Positions 1 to 5,163 of a stretch of DNA of 7,071 nt are shown here, piece after piece. The position numbers and the translations under genes were made by a program. Source of the stretch: Clostridia bacterium (GTDB lineage: Bacteria > Bacillota_A > Clostridia > Peptostreptococcales > Anaerovoracaceae); assembly GCA_024403175.1 (NCBI GenBank), contig JAKSSI010000069.1, forward strand, positions 1-7,071. Direction: 5' to 3'. Within the stretch, counting starts at the first letter, position 1. Each line of letters starts with the position of its first letter. The notes below the pieces were generated by a model, which was not told where the DNA came from, did not search any database, and saw only the letters and a list, made by a program, of their open reading frames with translations.

Positions 1-57
1 AATACGACAAGTTTAAATCTTGGAGTGGCTCGTTGGATAAATAAAGAGGTGAACTAA
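1..57 (+). CDS. C-terminal end of an unidentified upstream operon gene (partial)
   Basis: Frame 1 is open from the window edge to a TAA at 55-57 and encodes NTTSLNLGVARWINKEVN. The reading frame ends directly against the next ATG, and the AGAGGTG ribosome site of the next gene lies inside its last codons, which is what a true coding end in a tight operon looks like. Eighteen residues are too few to assign a family, and I do not recognise them. Because it is co-directional and abutting, it is probably part of the same pathway as the deacylase and UbiD-type decarboxylase that follow. A flavin prenyltransferase (UbiX-like) would be a logical partner, but nothing in these residues shows that. Confidence 0.6.
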   Translation, partial: NTTSLNLGVARWINKEVN

Positions 58-60
58 ATG
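45..60 (+). promoter_or_regulatory. Ribosome binding site overlapping a stop/start junction (first copy)
   Basis: AGAGGT at 45-50 lies 7 bases before the ATG at 58 and is embedded in the last codons of the upstream gene (Lys-Glu-Val-Asn-stop). The TAA at 55-57 abuts the ATG. The string GGTGAACTAAATG at 48-60 recurs exactly at 1047-1059. The arrangement fixes the start of the deacylase and points to translational coupling. Confidence 0.75.
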
Positions 61-1056
61 AAAATCGGAAGTATGGTTGTTGAAACCGGAAAAAAGAGTA
101 AAGGTTATATTCACGCTGCATGGCTTGCAGACTGTGCAGAAGTTAAGATTCCTGTAATGAGCGTATGCGGTGAACAGGAAGGCCCTGTTTTCTGGCTTAA
201 TGCGGGTGTTCACGGCGAAGAATTATCCGGCATTTTCGCCATTCACAAGATTATGGAAGAAATAGATCCAAAGGATCTTAAGGGAACAATTATTGCAAGC
301 CCTGGTTGCAACCAGCTTGGTGTTAGAGGCAGCAATAAGTTTACTCCAGAAGATCAGCTCGATATGGACCAGCAGTTCCCTGGCAACCCAAATGGTTGGC
401 TTAGCGAACAGATGGCTTATCACTTTTTTAAGGAAGTAAAAGAAGTCGCTGACTATGTAATTGATATGCACGCTTTAGGCGGCGTTAATGCTTGCCCTTA
501 TACTGTATATAAGTCATTAGCAGGCGTTGACCAGAAGGTTAATGACATGGCAAGAGATTTAGCTCTTAACTTTGGTGCTGAATTTAACTGCTATGTAGAT
601 TTAAGAACAGCAACAGGCGAACTTCCAGGCTCTACAACAGGTGCATTCGATGTTCAGTGCTCTCTTAACGGAATTCCATGCGTAATGGTTGAAATGGGCG
701 CAGGAAACAGAATCCTTTGGGATAATGTGGACCGTGCAGTAAGAGGTATTAAGAACTGCTTAAGAATGCTTGGTATGCTTGAAGGCGAAGTTGAACACTA
801 TACAAACCAGAAGATTATTACAAAGAGAAACTTCCCTGTAGCTCATATGGGCGGACTTTGCATCGGTTTAATCGAACCGGGTGTAATTGTTCCTGCAGGT
901 GAGGTTGTTGCAAAGATTATCAACTACCATAATGAAACTCTTGAAGGGGTAAGATTTGATTATGATAGTTGCCTTATCGGTGTGCTGGAAGAGCCTCCTG
1001 TTCACAGCGGAAAGGTAGGCGTAGCAGCTGGTCAGGTTTGGGAAAAGGTGAACTAA
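58..1056 (+). CDS. M14-family zinc deacylase, succinylglutamate desuccinylase/aspartoacylase (AstE/AspA) type
   Basis: The 332-residue protein has the layout of AstE/AspA-type members of the M14 zinc carboxypeptidase fold, which hydrolyse N-acyl amino acids or related amides. The first two zinc ligands are seen as H52 and E55 in GVHGEE (50-55), the third as H138 in IDMHALGG (135-142), and the catalytic glutamate is probably E212 in VMVEMGAG. The C-terminal part, from about 262, contains the Gly/Pro-rich beta-barrel segment usual in this group (IGLIEPGVIVPAGE, 269-282). No signal peptide or membrane segment is visible, so it should be cytosolic. The start at 58 has AGAGGT 7 bases upstream. One oddity: the family signature around the substrate carboxylate (DLNRxFPG, from memory) reads DMDQQFPG here (102-109), so the conserved Asn-Arg pair is Asp104-Gln105. 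The substrate is therefore probably not an acylated amino acid of the AspA type. Its direct coupling to a UbiD-type decarboxylase suggests consecutive steps in one pathway. Family assignment is firm, substrate unknown. Confidence 0.85.
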   Translation: MKIGSMVVETGKKSKGYIHAAWLADCAEVKIPVMSVCGEQEGPVFWLNAGVHGEELSGIFAIHKIMEEIDPKDLKGTIIASPGCNQLGVRGSNKFTPEDQLDMDQQFPGNPNGWLSEQMAYHFFKEVKEVADYVIDMHALGGVNACPYTVYKSLAGVDQKVNDMARDLALNFGAEFNCYVDLRTATGELPGSTTGAFDVQCSLNGIPCVMVEMGAGNRILWDNVDRAVRGIKNCLRMLGMLEGEVEHYTNQKIITKRNFPVAHMGGLCIGLIEPGVIVPAGEVVAKIINYHNETLEGVRFDYDSCLIGVLEEPPVHSGKVGVAAGQVWEKVN

Positions 1057-1059
1057 ATG
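1043..1059 (+). promoter_or_regulatory. Ribosome binding site overlapping a stop/start junction (second copy)
   Basis: AAAAGGTG at 1043-1050 sits 6 bases before the ATG at 1057, inside the final codons (Glu-Lys-Val-Asn-stop) of the deacylase gene. The TAA at 1054-1056 abuts the ATG. GGTGAACTAAATG at 1047-1059 is identical to 48-60. This decides the UbiD-like start and implies re-initiation by terminating ribosomes. Confidence 0.75.
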
Positions 1060-2385
1060 GTAAAAGATTTAAGAGATTATATTGATTTTATCGAACAGAA
1101 GGGCGATTTAAGAAGAGTTACAGAAGAAACTAAGATTCTTGAAATTCCAACCCTTATGAAGCAGGCTGAAAAAGACGGCAAGATGCTTCTTGTTGAAAAT
1201 GTTCAGGGTTACAAGTATAGATTTATAAACAACATTTTCGGTAAGAGAGATTTCATGGCTGGAATTTTAGGCTGTGAAATTAGAGATGTAATGAAGGTGT
1301 TCTCTGAAAGAAGTAACAACTTTATTAAGCCGGTTATGGTCGAGGATGGCCCTGTTCAGGAATTAGTATTTAAGGGCGAAGATGTTGATATTCTTCAGTT
1401 CCCATTTATCGTTCATAAGCAGAAGGATGCTGGCAGATACATTACTGCTGGTATGGTAATTGCAAAGGATCCTGAAACTGGTTGCAGAAATCTTTCTTTT
1501 GCAAGAATGCAGCTTAAGGGAAAGAACAAAACTGGTCTTAGAATGTCTCCAACTCAAGACCTTGAAGCATATTACAAGAAAGCAGTTGCATTAAATCAGC
1601 CTCTTGAAATTGCAGTTGTTATTGGTGCGCATCCTATGATCCTTGCGGCAGCTGCTTGCGGCCCTGCAAGAGATGTAGACGAACTTGACATCGCCGGCGG
1701 CTTCCTTGGAAAGCCTATTGAACTTGTTAAGTGCAAGACTGTTGATATTGAAGTTCCTGCAGATGCAGAACTTGTTCTTGAAGGTAAGATTATGCCTGGC
1801 GAACTTGAACCAGAAGGACCATTTGGCGATTTCATGGAATTCTACATTCCTGTATTTCCAAACAATATCTTCCACATTGATTGCATTACAATGCGTCCAG
1901 ACCCTATTATTCAGGGAATTAGCGCTGGTTCTATTGACGATGTTACTCTTCTTGGAACTACAAGAGAAGCTCAGCTTTATGCCGCTCTTAAGAGCATCAA
2001 TATTGATGTAAAGGCTATTAACTGCATGCTTACTGGTAACTATTTAAGTGCTGCCATTGCTATTCACAAGCAGTATGAACTTGAATGCAAGAATGCTCTT
2101 ATGATGGCTTTCGCTACATTTAAGTTCTTAAAGAATTGCTACATTGTTGATGAAGATGTAGACGTTTTCAATCCTTCCGATATTTTCTGGGCTATGTCTA
2201 CAAGAATGCGTCCGGAAACTGGCATTATGACTGTTCCAAACTCTATGGGATTTGGTCGTGATACTTATGGTATTCATACCTGCAAGATGGGTATTGATGC
2301 TACAGCTCCGTTTAATCACTGGGATGAATTCGAACGCGTTCAGATTCCTGACCCAAACGAAGATAGACACTACGATTTCGTGTAA
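1057..2385 (+). CDS. UbiD-superfamily prenylated-FMN-dependent (de)carboxylase
   Basis: The 442-residue protein is a UbiD-fold enzyme, expected to carry out reversible non-oxidative decarboxylation with prenylated FMN made by a UbiX partner, which is not in this window. Visible family segments are VHKQKDAGRYITAGMVIAKD (119-138), NLSFAR (145-150) with the metal-binding Asn145 and cofactor-site Arg150, EVPADAELVLEG (232-243), EPEGPFGD (251-258) carrying the acidic residues E253 and D258 of the Glu-Arg-Glu/Asp catalytic network, STRMRP (381-386), and KMGIDATAPFNHW (410-422). The NLSxxR form of the motif, in place of NxGxYR, and the compact length resemble the short bacterial/archaeal UbiD paralogues more than the roughly 500-residue UbiD of ubiquinone synthesis, so I give no gene symbol. 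The position where relatives usually carry a metal-ligand His appears to be Thr166/Gln167 in RMSPTQD (162-168). The gene abuts the deacylase and is followed by a long palindrome. Isoleucine codons are nearly free of ATA (1 of about 39), consistent with high expression. Substrate unknown. Confidence 0.9.
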   Translation: MVKDLRDYIDFIEQKGDLRRVTEETKILEIPTLMKQAEKDGKMLLVENVQGYKYRFINNIFGKRDFMAGILGCEIRDVMKVFSERSNNFIKPVMVEDGPVQELVFKGEDVDILQFPFIVHKQKDAGRYITAGMVIAKDPETGCRNLSFARMQLKGKNKTGLRMSPTQDLEAYYKKAVALNQPLEIAVVIGAHPMILAAAACGPARDVDELDIAGGFLGKPIELVKCKTVDIEVPADAELVLEGKIMPGELEPEGPFGDFMEFYIPVFPNNIFHIDCITMRPDPIIQGISAGSIDDVTLLGTTREAQLYAALKSINIDVKAINCMLTGNYLSAAIAIHKQYELECKNALMMAFATFKFLKNCYIVDEDVDVFNPSDIFWAMSTRMRPETGIMTVPNSMGFGRDTYGIHTCKMGIDATAPFNHWDEFERVQIPDPNEDRHYDFV

Positions 2386-2390
2386 CGAAT

Positions 2391-2579
2391 AAGATTTAAA
2401 TCAAAAACAGACAGAATGGTTTTGAGCAGACTTTTGCAGAGAGTCCGTTGCTGAACACTGTGATTTGGCCGTCGCGAGGAGTTCGCTTGCTCCGCAGCAG
2501 GCCAAAGAACAGATGTTTCAGCAGGACTCGTCAGTCAAGTCGGCGAGGAACCATACTGTCTGTTTTATTATTTAATCTT
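2391..2579. repeat. Long imperfect palindrome filling a convergent intergenic region
   Basis: The whole gap between two converging genes folds on itself around position 2485. Paired blocks are AAGATT 2391-2396 with 2574-2579, AAAACAGACAG 2404-2414 with 2556-2566, ATGGTT 2416-2421 with 2549-2554, GACTT 2429-2433 with 2537-2541, GAGTCC 2441-2446 with 2524-2529, GCTGAA 2450-2455 with 2517-2522, CTGT 2458-2461 with 2509-2512, TTTGGCC 2464-2470 with 2500-2506, and GGAG 2478-2481 with 2490-2493. Nearly all blocks keep the same centre, so the arms differ mainly by substitutions. A/T runs flank the outer 11-bp stem on both sides, so on either strand the outer stem is followed by a T-rich stretch, as a bidirectional terminator would need. 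The inner part is more GC-rich than its surroundings. I see no coding sequence in it. It could be a terminator, a MITE-like non-autonomous element or a structured RNA. Confidence 0.8.
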
Positions 2580-3245
2580 TTACTCGAAGAAGTCGCCGTG
2601 GCGCATTAGGTGGCCAGGTTCGGCGATGAGAAACTGTTCGTCCCAGCGGCCGCCAACAAGCTTTTCAAGCAGGTGATTGCTGCCTTCGGTGTAATCGAGC
2701 ACCACTTCCATAAGGTCGGCATTTGCTTGCGCTTTCATAACGTATTCCTCGGAATAACAGTCATTTAAGCCCGTATCTATTATGTCTAAGTGGGTGTAAT
2801 TCCCAAAAAACATTCTATAGAGCTCTTCTGGCTCAATATCAATATCTTTAAATTCTTCTTCAAGATTAGGCATAATTTTTGCCATATTAAAATCATCTGG
2901 ATCTATCTCCATCATGTACATGTGGCCCATTTCTTTAAGATTTGCCACATAGTCATCTGTCTTTTGCAGCATGAGTGTGACACAGTCGTCAACCCTTGGA
3001 ATTACAGTCTTTCTAGGGAACTCTACCTGGTCCCAAACTCCTCCGCAAAAGCCCATTGCAACTAGTACTGTATCTACATCTGCCGGCAGTTTTTTCTCTT
3101 CGTCGGCAATGATTTGTTTCATTCTTTTAGGCTCAACATGGTGGCTTCTGTCTATCAGAACAACAGGGTAATTTGTGCCTTCTTTTTCTTGTGCAATTTT
3201 TAAATAAGCCTCCAGGGAACTGCAGGCGATTATTACTGTACTCAT
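2580..3245 (-). CDS. DUF1638 family protein
   Basis: The 221-residue protein matches the DUF1638 layout from end to end. It has an N-terminal strand with a cysteine (VIIACSS, C8), the glycine/cysteine loop VAMGFCGG (62-69, C67), VIPRVDDCVTLML (81-93, C88), NYTHLDIIDTG (149-159), and the C-terminal GGRWDEQFLIAEPG (198-211). The three cysteines and a nearby His pair (H35, H36) could bind a metal, but that is inference. The biochemical function of the family is unknown; members are often found near corrinoid-dependent methyltransferase genes in anaerobes. No such partner is within this window, where the gene stands alone between a metabolic operon and the division cluster. No signal peptide or membrane segment is seen. 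The start is supported by AAGAGG ending 5 bases before the ATG and AAGGAG further upstream. Its stop codon touches the palindrome at 2579. Confidence 0.85.
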   Translation of the reverse strand: MSTVIIACSSLEAYLKIAQEKEGTNYPVVLIDRSHHVEPKRMKQIIADEEKKLPADVDTVLVAMGFCGGVWDQVEFPRKTVIPRVDDCVTLMLQKTDDYVANLKEMGHMYMMEIDPDDFNMAKIMPNLEEEFKDIDIEPEELYRMFFGNYTHLDIIDTGLNDCYSEEYVMKAQANADLMEVVLDYTEGSNHLLEKLVGGRWDEQFLIAEPGHLMRHGDFFE

Positions 3246-3265
3246 AAAAACCTCTTCTCCTTAGA

Positions 3266-3294
3266 ATTTTAACCTCCCGCGGGGTCGCCGTAAA
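3266..3294 (-). promoter_or_regulatory. Candidate promoter of the DUF1638 gene
   Basis: On the minus strand TTTACG (3294-3289) and TAAAAT (3271-3266) stand 17 bases apart, matching 4 of 6 and 5 of 6 positions of a sigma-A promoter. Transcription would begin near 3259, giving a very short leader that still holds the AGAGG ribosome site. The spacer contains the GC palindrome CCCGCGGG (3276-3283). The position is sensible, but the -35 match is weak. Confidence 0.35.
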
Positions 3295-3359
3295 GAGGAA
3301 AAAACGGAAAATTTTTGAAAGTTGGTGGAGTAAAATCCCTTAAATTTCTCTATATTATA

Positions 3360-3388
3360 TTGACTTTTGCTTTAAAGTGGAGTAAAGT
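3360..3388 (+). promoter_or_regulatory. Sigma-A type promoter of the mraZ/dcw cluster
   Basis: TTGACT (3360-3365, 5 of 6 to consensus) is followed after exactly 17 bases by TAAAGT (3383-3388, 4 of 6). Transcription would start near 3395, leaving a leader of about 25 bases that contains the AAAGGAG ribosome site (3401-3407) of mraZ. The -10 element spans the border of two tandem MraZ-box-like repeats, so MraZ binding should block RNA polymerase. Confidence 0.6.
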
Positions 3389-3403
3389 GGAATAGCGTAG
3401 AAA
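3374..3403 (+). promoter_or_regulatory. Tandem MraZ boxes (operator)
   Basis: Two directly adjacent 10-base repeats, AAAGTGGAGT (3374-3383) and AAAGTGGAAT (3384-3393), match 9 of 10 bases. A third, degenerate unit in the same register is AGCGTAGAAA (3394-3403, 6 of 10 to the second). Tandem boxes with about 10-bp spacing upstream of mraZ are the known DNA target of the ring-shaped MraZ protein: TGGG-type repeats in Enterobacteria and AAAGTG-type repeats in Mollicutes. They cover the -10 region here, which predicts autorepression. A partial copy, TTGGTGGAGT (3322-3331), lies upstream of the -35. Confidence 0.65.
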
Positions 3404-3419
3404 GGAGTAGTCTATCCAA

Positions 3420-3851
3420 ATGTTGATGGGCATTTATGAAAACTCAATAGATGCTAAGAATAGAATCGCTGTTCCTGCTAAGTTTAGAGAAGAACTTGGG
3501 GATAAGTGCGTTCTTACAAGATCTTTGGATAACTGTCTCATTCTGTATCCAATGAAGACTTGGGAAGAGCAGCAGCTTAAGTTGAATGCGCTGCCAAGAT
3601 CCGACAAGAATGCAAGAGCATTCCTTAGATACATTTATGCAAATGCTACAGAAGTAGAAATCGACAAGCAGGGAAGAATGGTTCTTTCCGCAAGATATAG
3701 AGAGCTTGCTCATATAGAAAAAGACTTAGTAACTATCGGTATGCTGGACAGAATCGAAGTTTGGGCTAAGGAAGTTTACGACACAGATGAAACAGGCGGT
3801 CAGCTTTCTTCTGAAGACCTTGAAAAGTTCAGCGATACATATCAGGTATAA
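3420..3851 (+). CDS. mraZ: Transcriptional regulator MraZ
   Basis: This 143-residue protein is MraZ, the AbrB-fold DNA-binding regulator that opens most dcw clusters and typically represses its own operon. It consists of two tandem SpoVT/AbrB-like halves, each with the DxxxR signature: DAKNR at 11-15 and DKQGR at 82-86. Other family hallmarks are the MxMGxY start (MLMGIY), VPAKFR (18-23), FLRYIYANATEVEID (68-82), and the GMLDRIEVW segment (107-115). The length is normal. The start at 3420 is preferred over the ATG two codons later because the family begins two residues before MG; AAAGGAG (3401-3407) lies 12 bases upstream, a long but usable spacing. The tail after about 120 is acidic and divergent. 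It is first in the cluster, three bases ahead of rsmH, and the boxes at 3374-3403 are its probable own operator. Confidence 0.96.
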   Translation: MLMGIYENSIDAKNRIAVPAKFREELGDKCVLTRSLDNCLILYPMKTWEEQQLKLNALPRSDKNARAFLRYIYANATEVEIDKQGRMVLSARYRELAHIEKDLVTIGMLDRIEVWAKEVYDTDETGGQLSSEDLEKFSDTYQV

Positions 3852-3854
3852 AGT

Positions 3855-4790
3855 ATGGAATTCTCACACGTACCTGTACTGTATGACGAAGTACTCGAAG
3901 GCCTAAACATTAGACCGGGAAAAATCTATGCAGACGGCACTTTAGGCGGCGCGGGTCACAGCAGTGGAATCTGCGAAGCCCTAAACGGAAACGGAATGCT
4001 GATAGGCATAGATAGAGATACCGACGCTCTAAATGCAGCAAAGCAAAGACTTGAAAAATACAGTTGTGAAAAACAGTTTGTTCATAGCAACTACTCAGAT
4101 ATAAAGCTAGTTCTTCAGGAACTCAATATTCCGGCTTTAGACGGAGCTCTTCTAGACTTAGGAGTTTCATCCTTCCAGCTAGATAATCCTGAAAGAGGTT
4201 TCTCTTATATGCACGATGCTCCTTTGGACATGAGAATGAATGCCGAAGACAGCTTCACAGCTGAGATAGTTGTAAACGAATATTCCCAGGATCAACTCGC
4301 AAAGATAATTAAGGATTACAGTGAAGAAAAATGGGCTGCAAGAATTGCTCAGTTCATCGTAAAGGAAAGAAATAAAAAGCCAATAAAGACCACTTTCGAA
4401 CTTGTTGACATCATAAAGGCTGCAATGCCTGCGGCAGCAAGAAGAGATGGCCCGCATCCTGCAAAACGTACCTTCCAGGCGATTCGTATAGAGGTAAACG
4501 ATGAGCTTGGTCATCTAAGAAGAGCGGTAACGGATTTTGTAGATGTAATGGCTCCGGGTGGAAGACTCGCAATAATCACTTTCCACTCTTTAGAAGACAG
4601 AATAGTTAAAGAAACTTTTGCACAAAGGTTAAATCCATGCACATGTCCACCGGAATTACCGATATGTGCTTGTGGCAAAGTTCCTGATATTAAGAAGGTT
4701 ACACACAAACCGAGCGTTGCAGACGCAAAAGAACTGGAGCGGAATCCCAGATCGCGTAGCGCTAAATTGAGGATAATAGAAAAAATATGA
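3855..4790 (+). CDS. rsmH: 16S rRNA (cytosine(1402)-N4)-methyltransferase RsmH (MraW)
   Basis: The 311-residue enzyme transfers a methyl group from S-adenosylmethionine to N4 of C1402 in the decoding site of 16S rRNA. Signature segments in order are [13 protein letters not shown] (5-17), the SAM-binding loop [10 protein letters not shown] (27-36), GIDRD (51-55), [12 protein letters not shown] (99-110), [18 protein letters not shown] (201-218), [18 protein letters not shown] (235-252), a four-cysteine patch (C262, C264, C271, C273) that may hold a metal, and [10 protein letters not shown] (297-306). The helical insertion at about 130-200 is normal for the family. The start lies 3 bases after the mraZ stop with only AGG (3844-3846) as a ribosome site, so coupling to mraZ is likely. 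The gene ends in an ATGA overlap with the ftsL-like gene. It uses ATA for about 14 of 25 isoleucines, very unlike the UbiD gene upstream, which suggests modest expression. Confidence 0.97.
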   Translation: MEFSHVPVLYDEVLEGLNIRPGKIYADGTLGGAGHSSGICEALNGNGMLIGIDRDTDALNAAKQRLEKYSCEKQFVHSNYSDIKLVLQELNIPALDGALLDLGVSSFQLDNPERGFSYMHDAPLDMRMNAEDSFTAEIVVNEYSQDQLAKIIKDYSEEKWAARIAQFIVKERNKKPIKTTFELVDIIKAAMPAAARRDGPHPAKRTFQAIRIEVNDELGHLRRAVTDFVDVMAPGGRLAIITFHSLEDRIVKETFAQRLNPCTCPPELPICACGKVPDIKKVTHKPSVADAKELERNPRSRSAKLRIIEKI

Positions 4791-5119
4791 AAGTATTAAA
4801 AGGTAGAACCAGTACATTCGTGGCTCTGATTGGGATAGCACTTTTATGCTTAAGTCTTGTGTGGCTTACAGCACTTTCAACATCCATTCAGTACGACATC
4901 AACTCAATAAATAACAAGATCCAGGACTCTCAGTGGACTAAGAGAAATCTTGAAGTTGAGATAAAGAGTGCTAATACTCTTTCCAATCTTCAAGCCAAAG
5001 CCACAGAGATGGGCTTGGTGTATCCGAGTTTTGATGAAATAGTCTACCTTGAAACAGGAACCCAAGAAGACGGGGTTCATGATCTTGCAGTTGCATTAAG
5101 AGAAATAGCATATAGATAA
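4787..5119 (+). CDS. ftsL: FtsL-like septum formation protein
   Basis: This is a 110-residue bitopic membrane protein. It has a short basic N-terminus (MKVLKGR), one membrane segment at about 11-31, then a coiled-coil-prone stretch at about 35-70 rich in Asn, Lys and Glu. The sequence [20 protein letters not shown] (70-89) follows, resembling the A-x-x-x-G-hydrophobic-x-x-P ending of FtsL/DivIC proteins. In the divisome FtsL binds DivIC/FtsB and activates the FtsW-class B PBP synthase. FtsL sequences diverge strongly, so the assignment rests mainly on topology, size and position between rsmH and a class B PBP gene. The start codon overlaps the rsmH stop (ATGA, 4787-4790); GAGG at 4769-4772 is 14 bases away, so translation probably depends on coupling. 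The last 20 or so residues ([15 protein letters not shown] end) form an extra tail. A terminator-like hairpin begins 6 bases after the stop. Confidence 0.8.
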   Translation: MKVLKGRTSTFVALIGIALLCLSLVWLTALSTSIQYDINSINNKIQDSQWTKRNLEVEIKSANTLSNLQAKATEMGLVYPSFDEIVYLETGTQEDGVHDLAVALREIAYR

Positions 5120-5125
5120 AGTCGA

Positions 5126-5161
5126 GCGCGGGAAAACACCTGCGCCGCTTTTTTTATTTTT
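5126..5161 (+). terminator. Intrinsic terminator or attenuator between the ftsL-like and PBP genes
   Basis: GCGCGGG (5126-5132) pairs with CCTGCGC (5139-5145), 7 pairs including one G-U, closing an AAAACA loop. A run of seven T (5149-5155), an A and five more T (5157-5161) follow after three bases. An alternative fold pairs AGCG (5125-5128) with CGCT (5146-5149), bringing the stem right up to the T-run. The form is that of a Rho-independent terminator on the coding strand. Since the cluster continues, partial termination (attenuation) is more plausible than a full stop. The T-tract ends two bases before the PBP start codon. Confidence 0.7.
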
Positions 5162-5163
5162 GA

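Noticed and set aside
1774..1830. Asp258 in place of the third catalytic Glu of the UbiD network.
   Set aside because: From memory, E. coli UbiD itself has Asp at this position (PEGPYGD), so it is a known family variant rather than an anomaly.
1685..2011. A 108-codon open frame on the + strand inside the UbiD-like gene.
   Set aside because: It is out of frame with a clear UbiD gene, has leucine-rich low-information content typical of a shadow frame, and has no ribosome site.
2391..2579. 6S RNA gene as the explanation of the palindrome.
   Set aside because: The length and closing-stem/bubble form are suggestive, but I see no promoter of its own and cannot match the conserved 6S central bubble, so it is kept only as one option in the finding.
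3354..3359. A perfect TATAAT on the minus strand in the divergent region.
   Set aside because: No acceptable -35 lies 16-18 bases upstream on that strand; the nearest candidate (TTTACT, 3386-3381) is 21 bases away. The pair at 3266-3294 is better placed.
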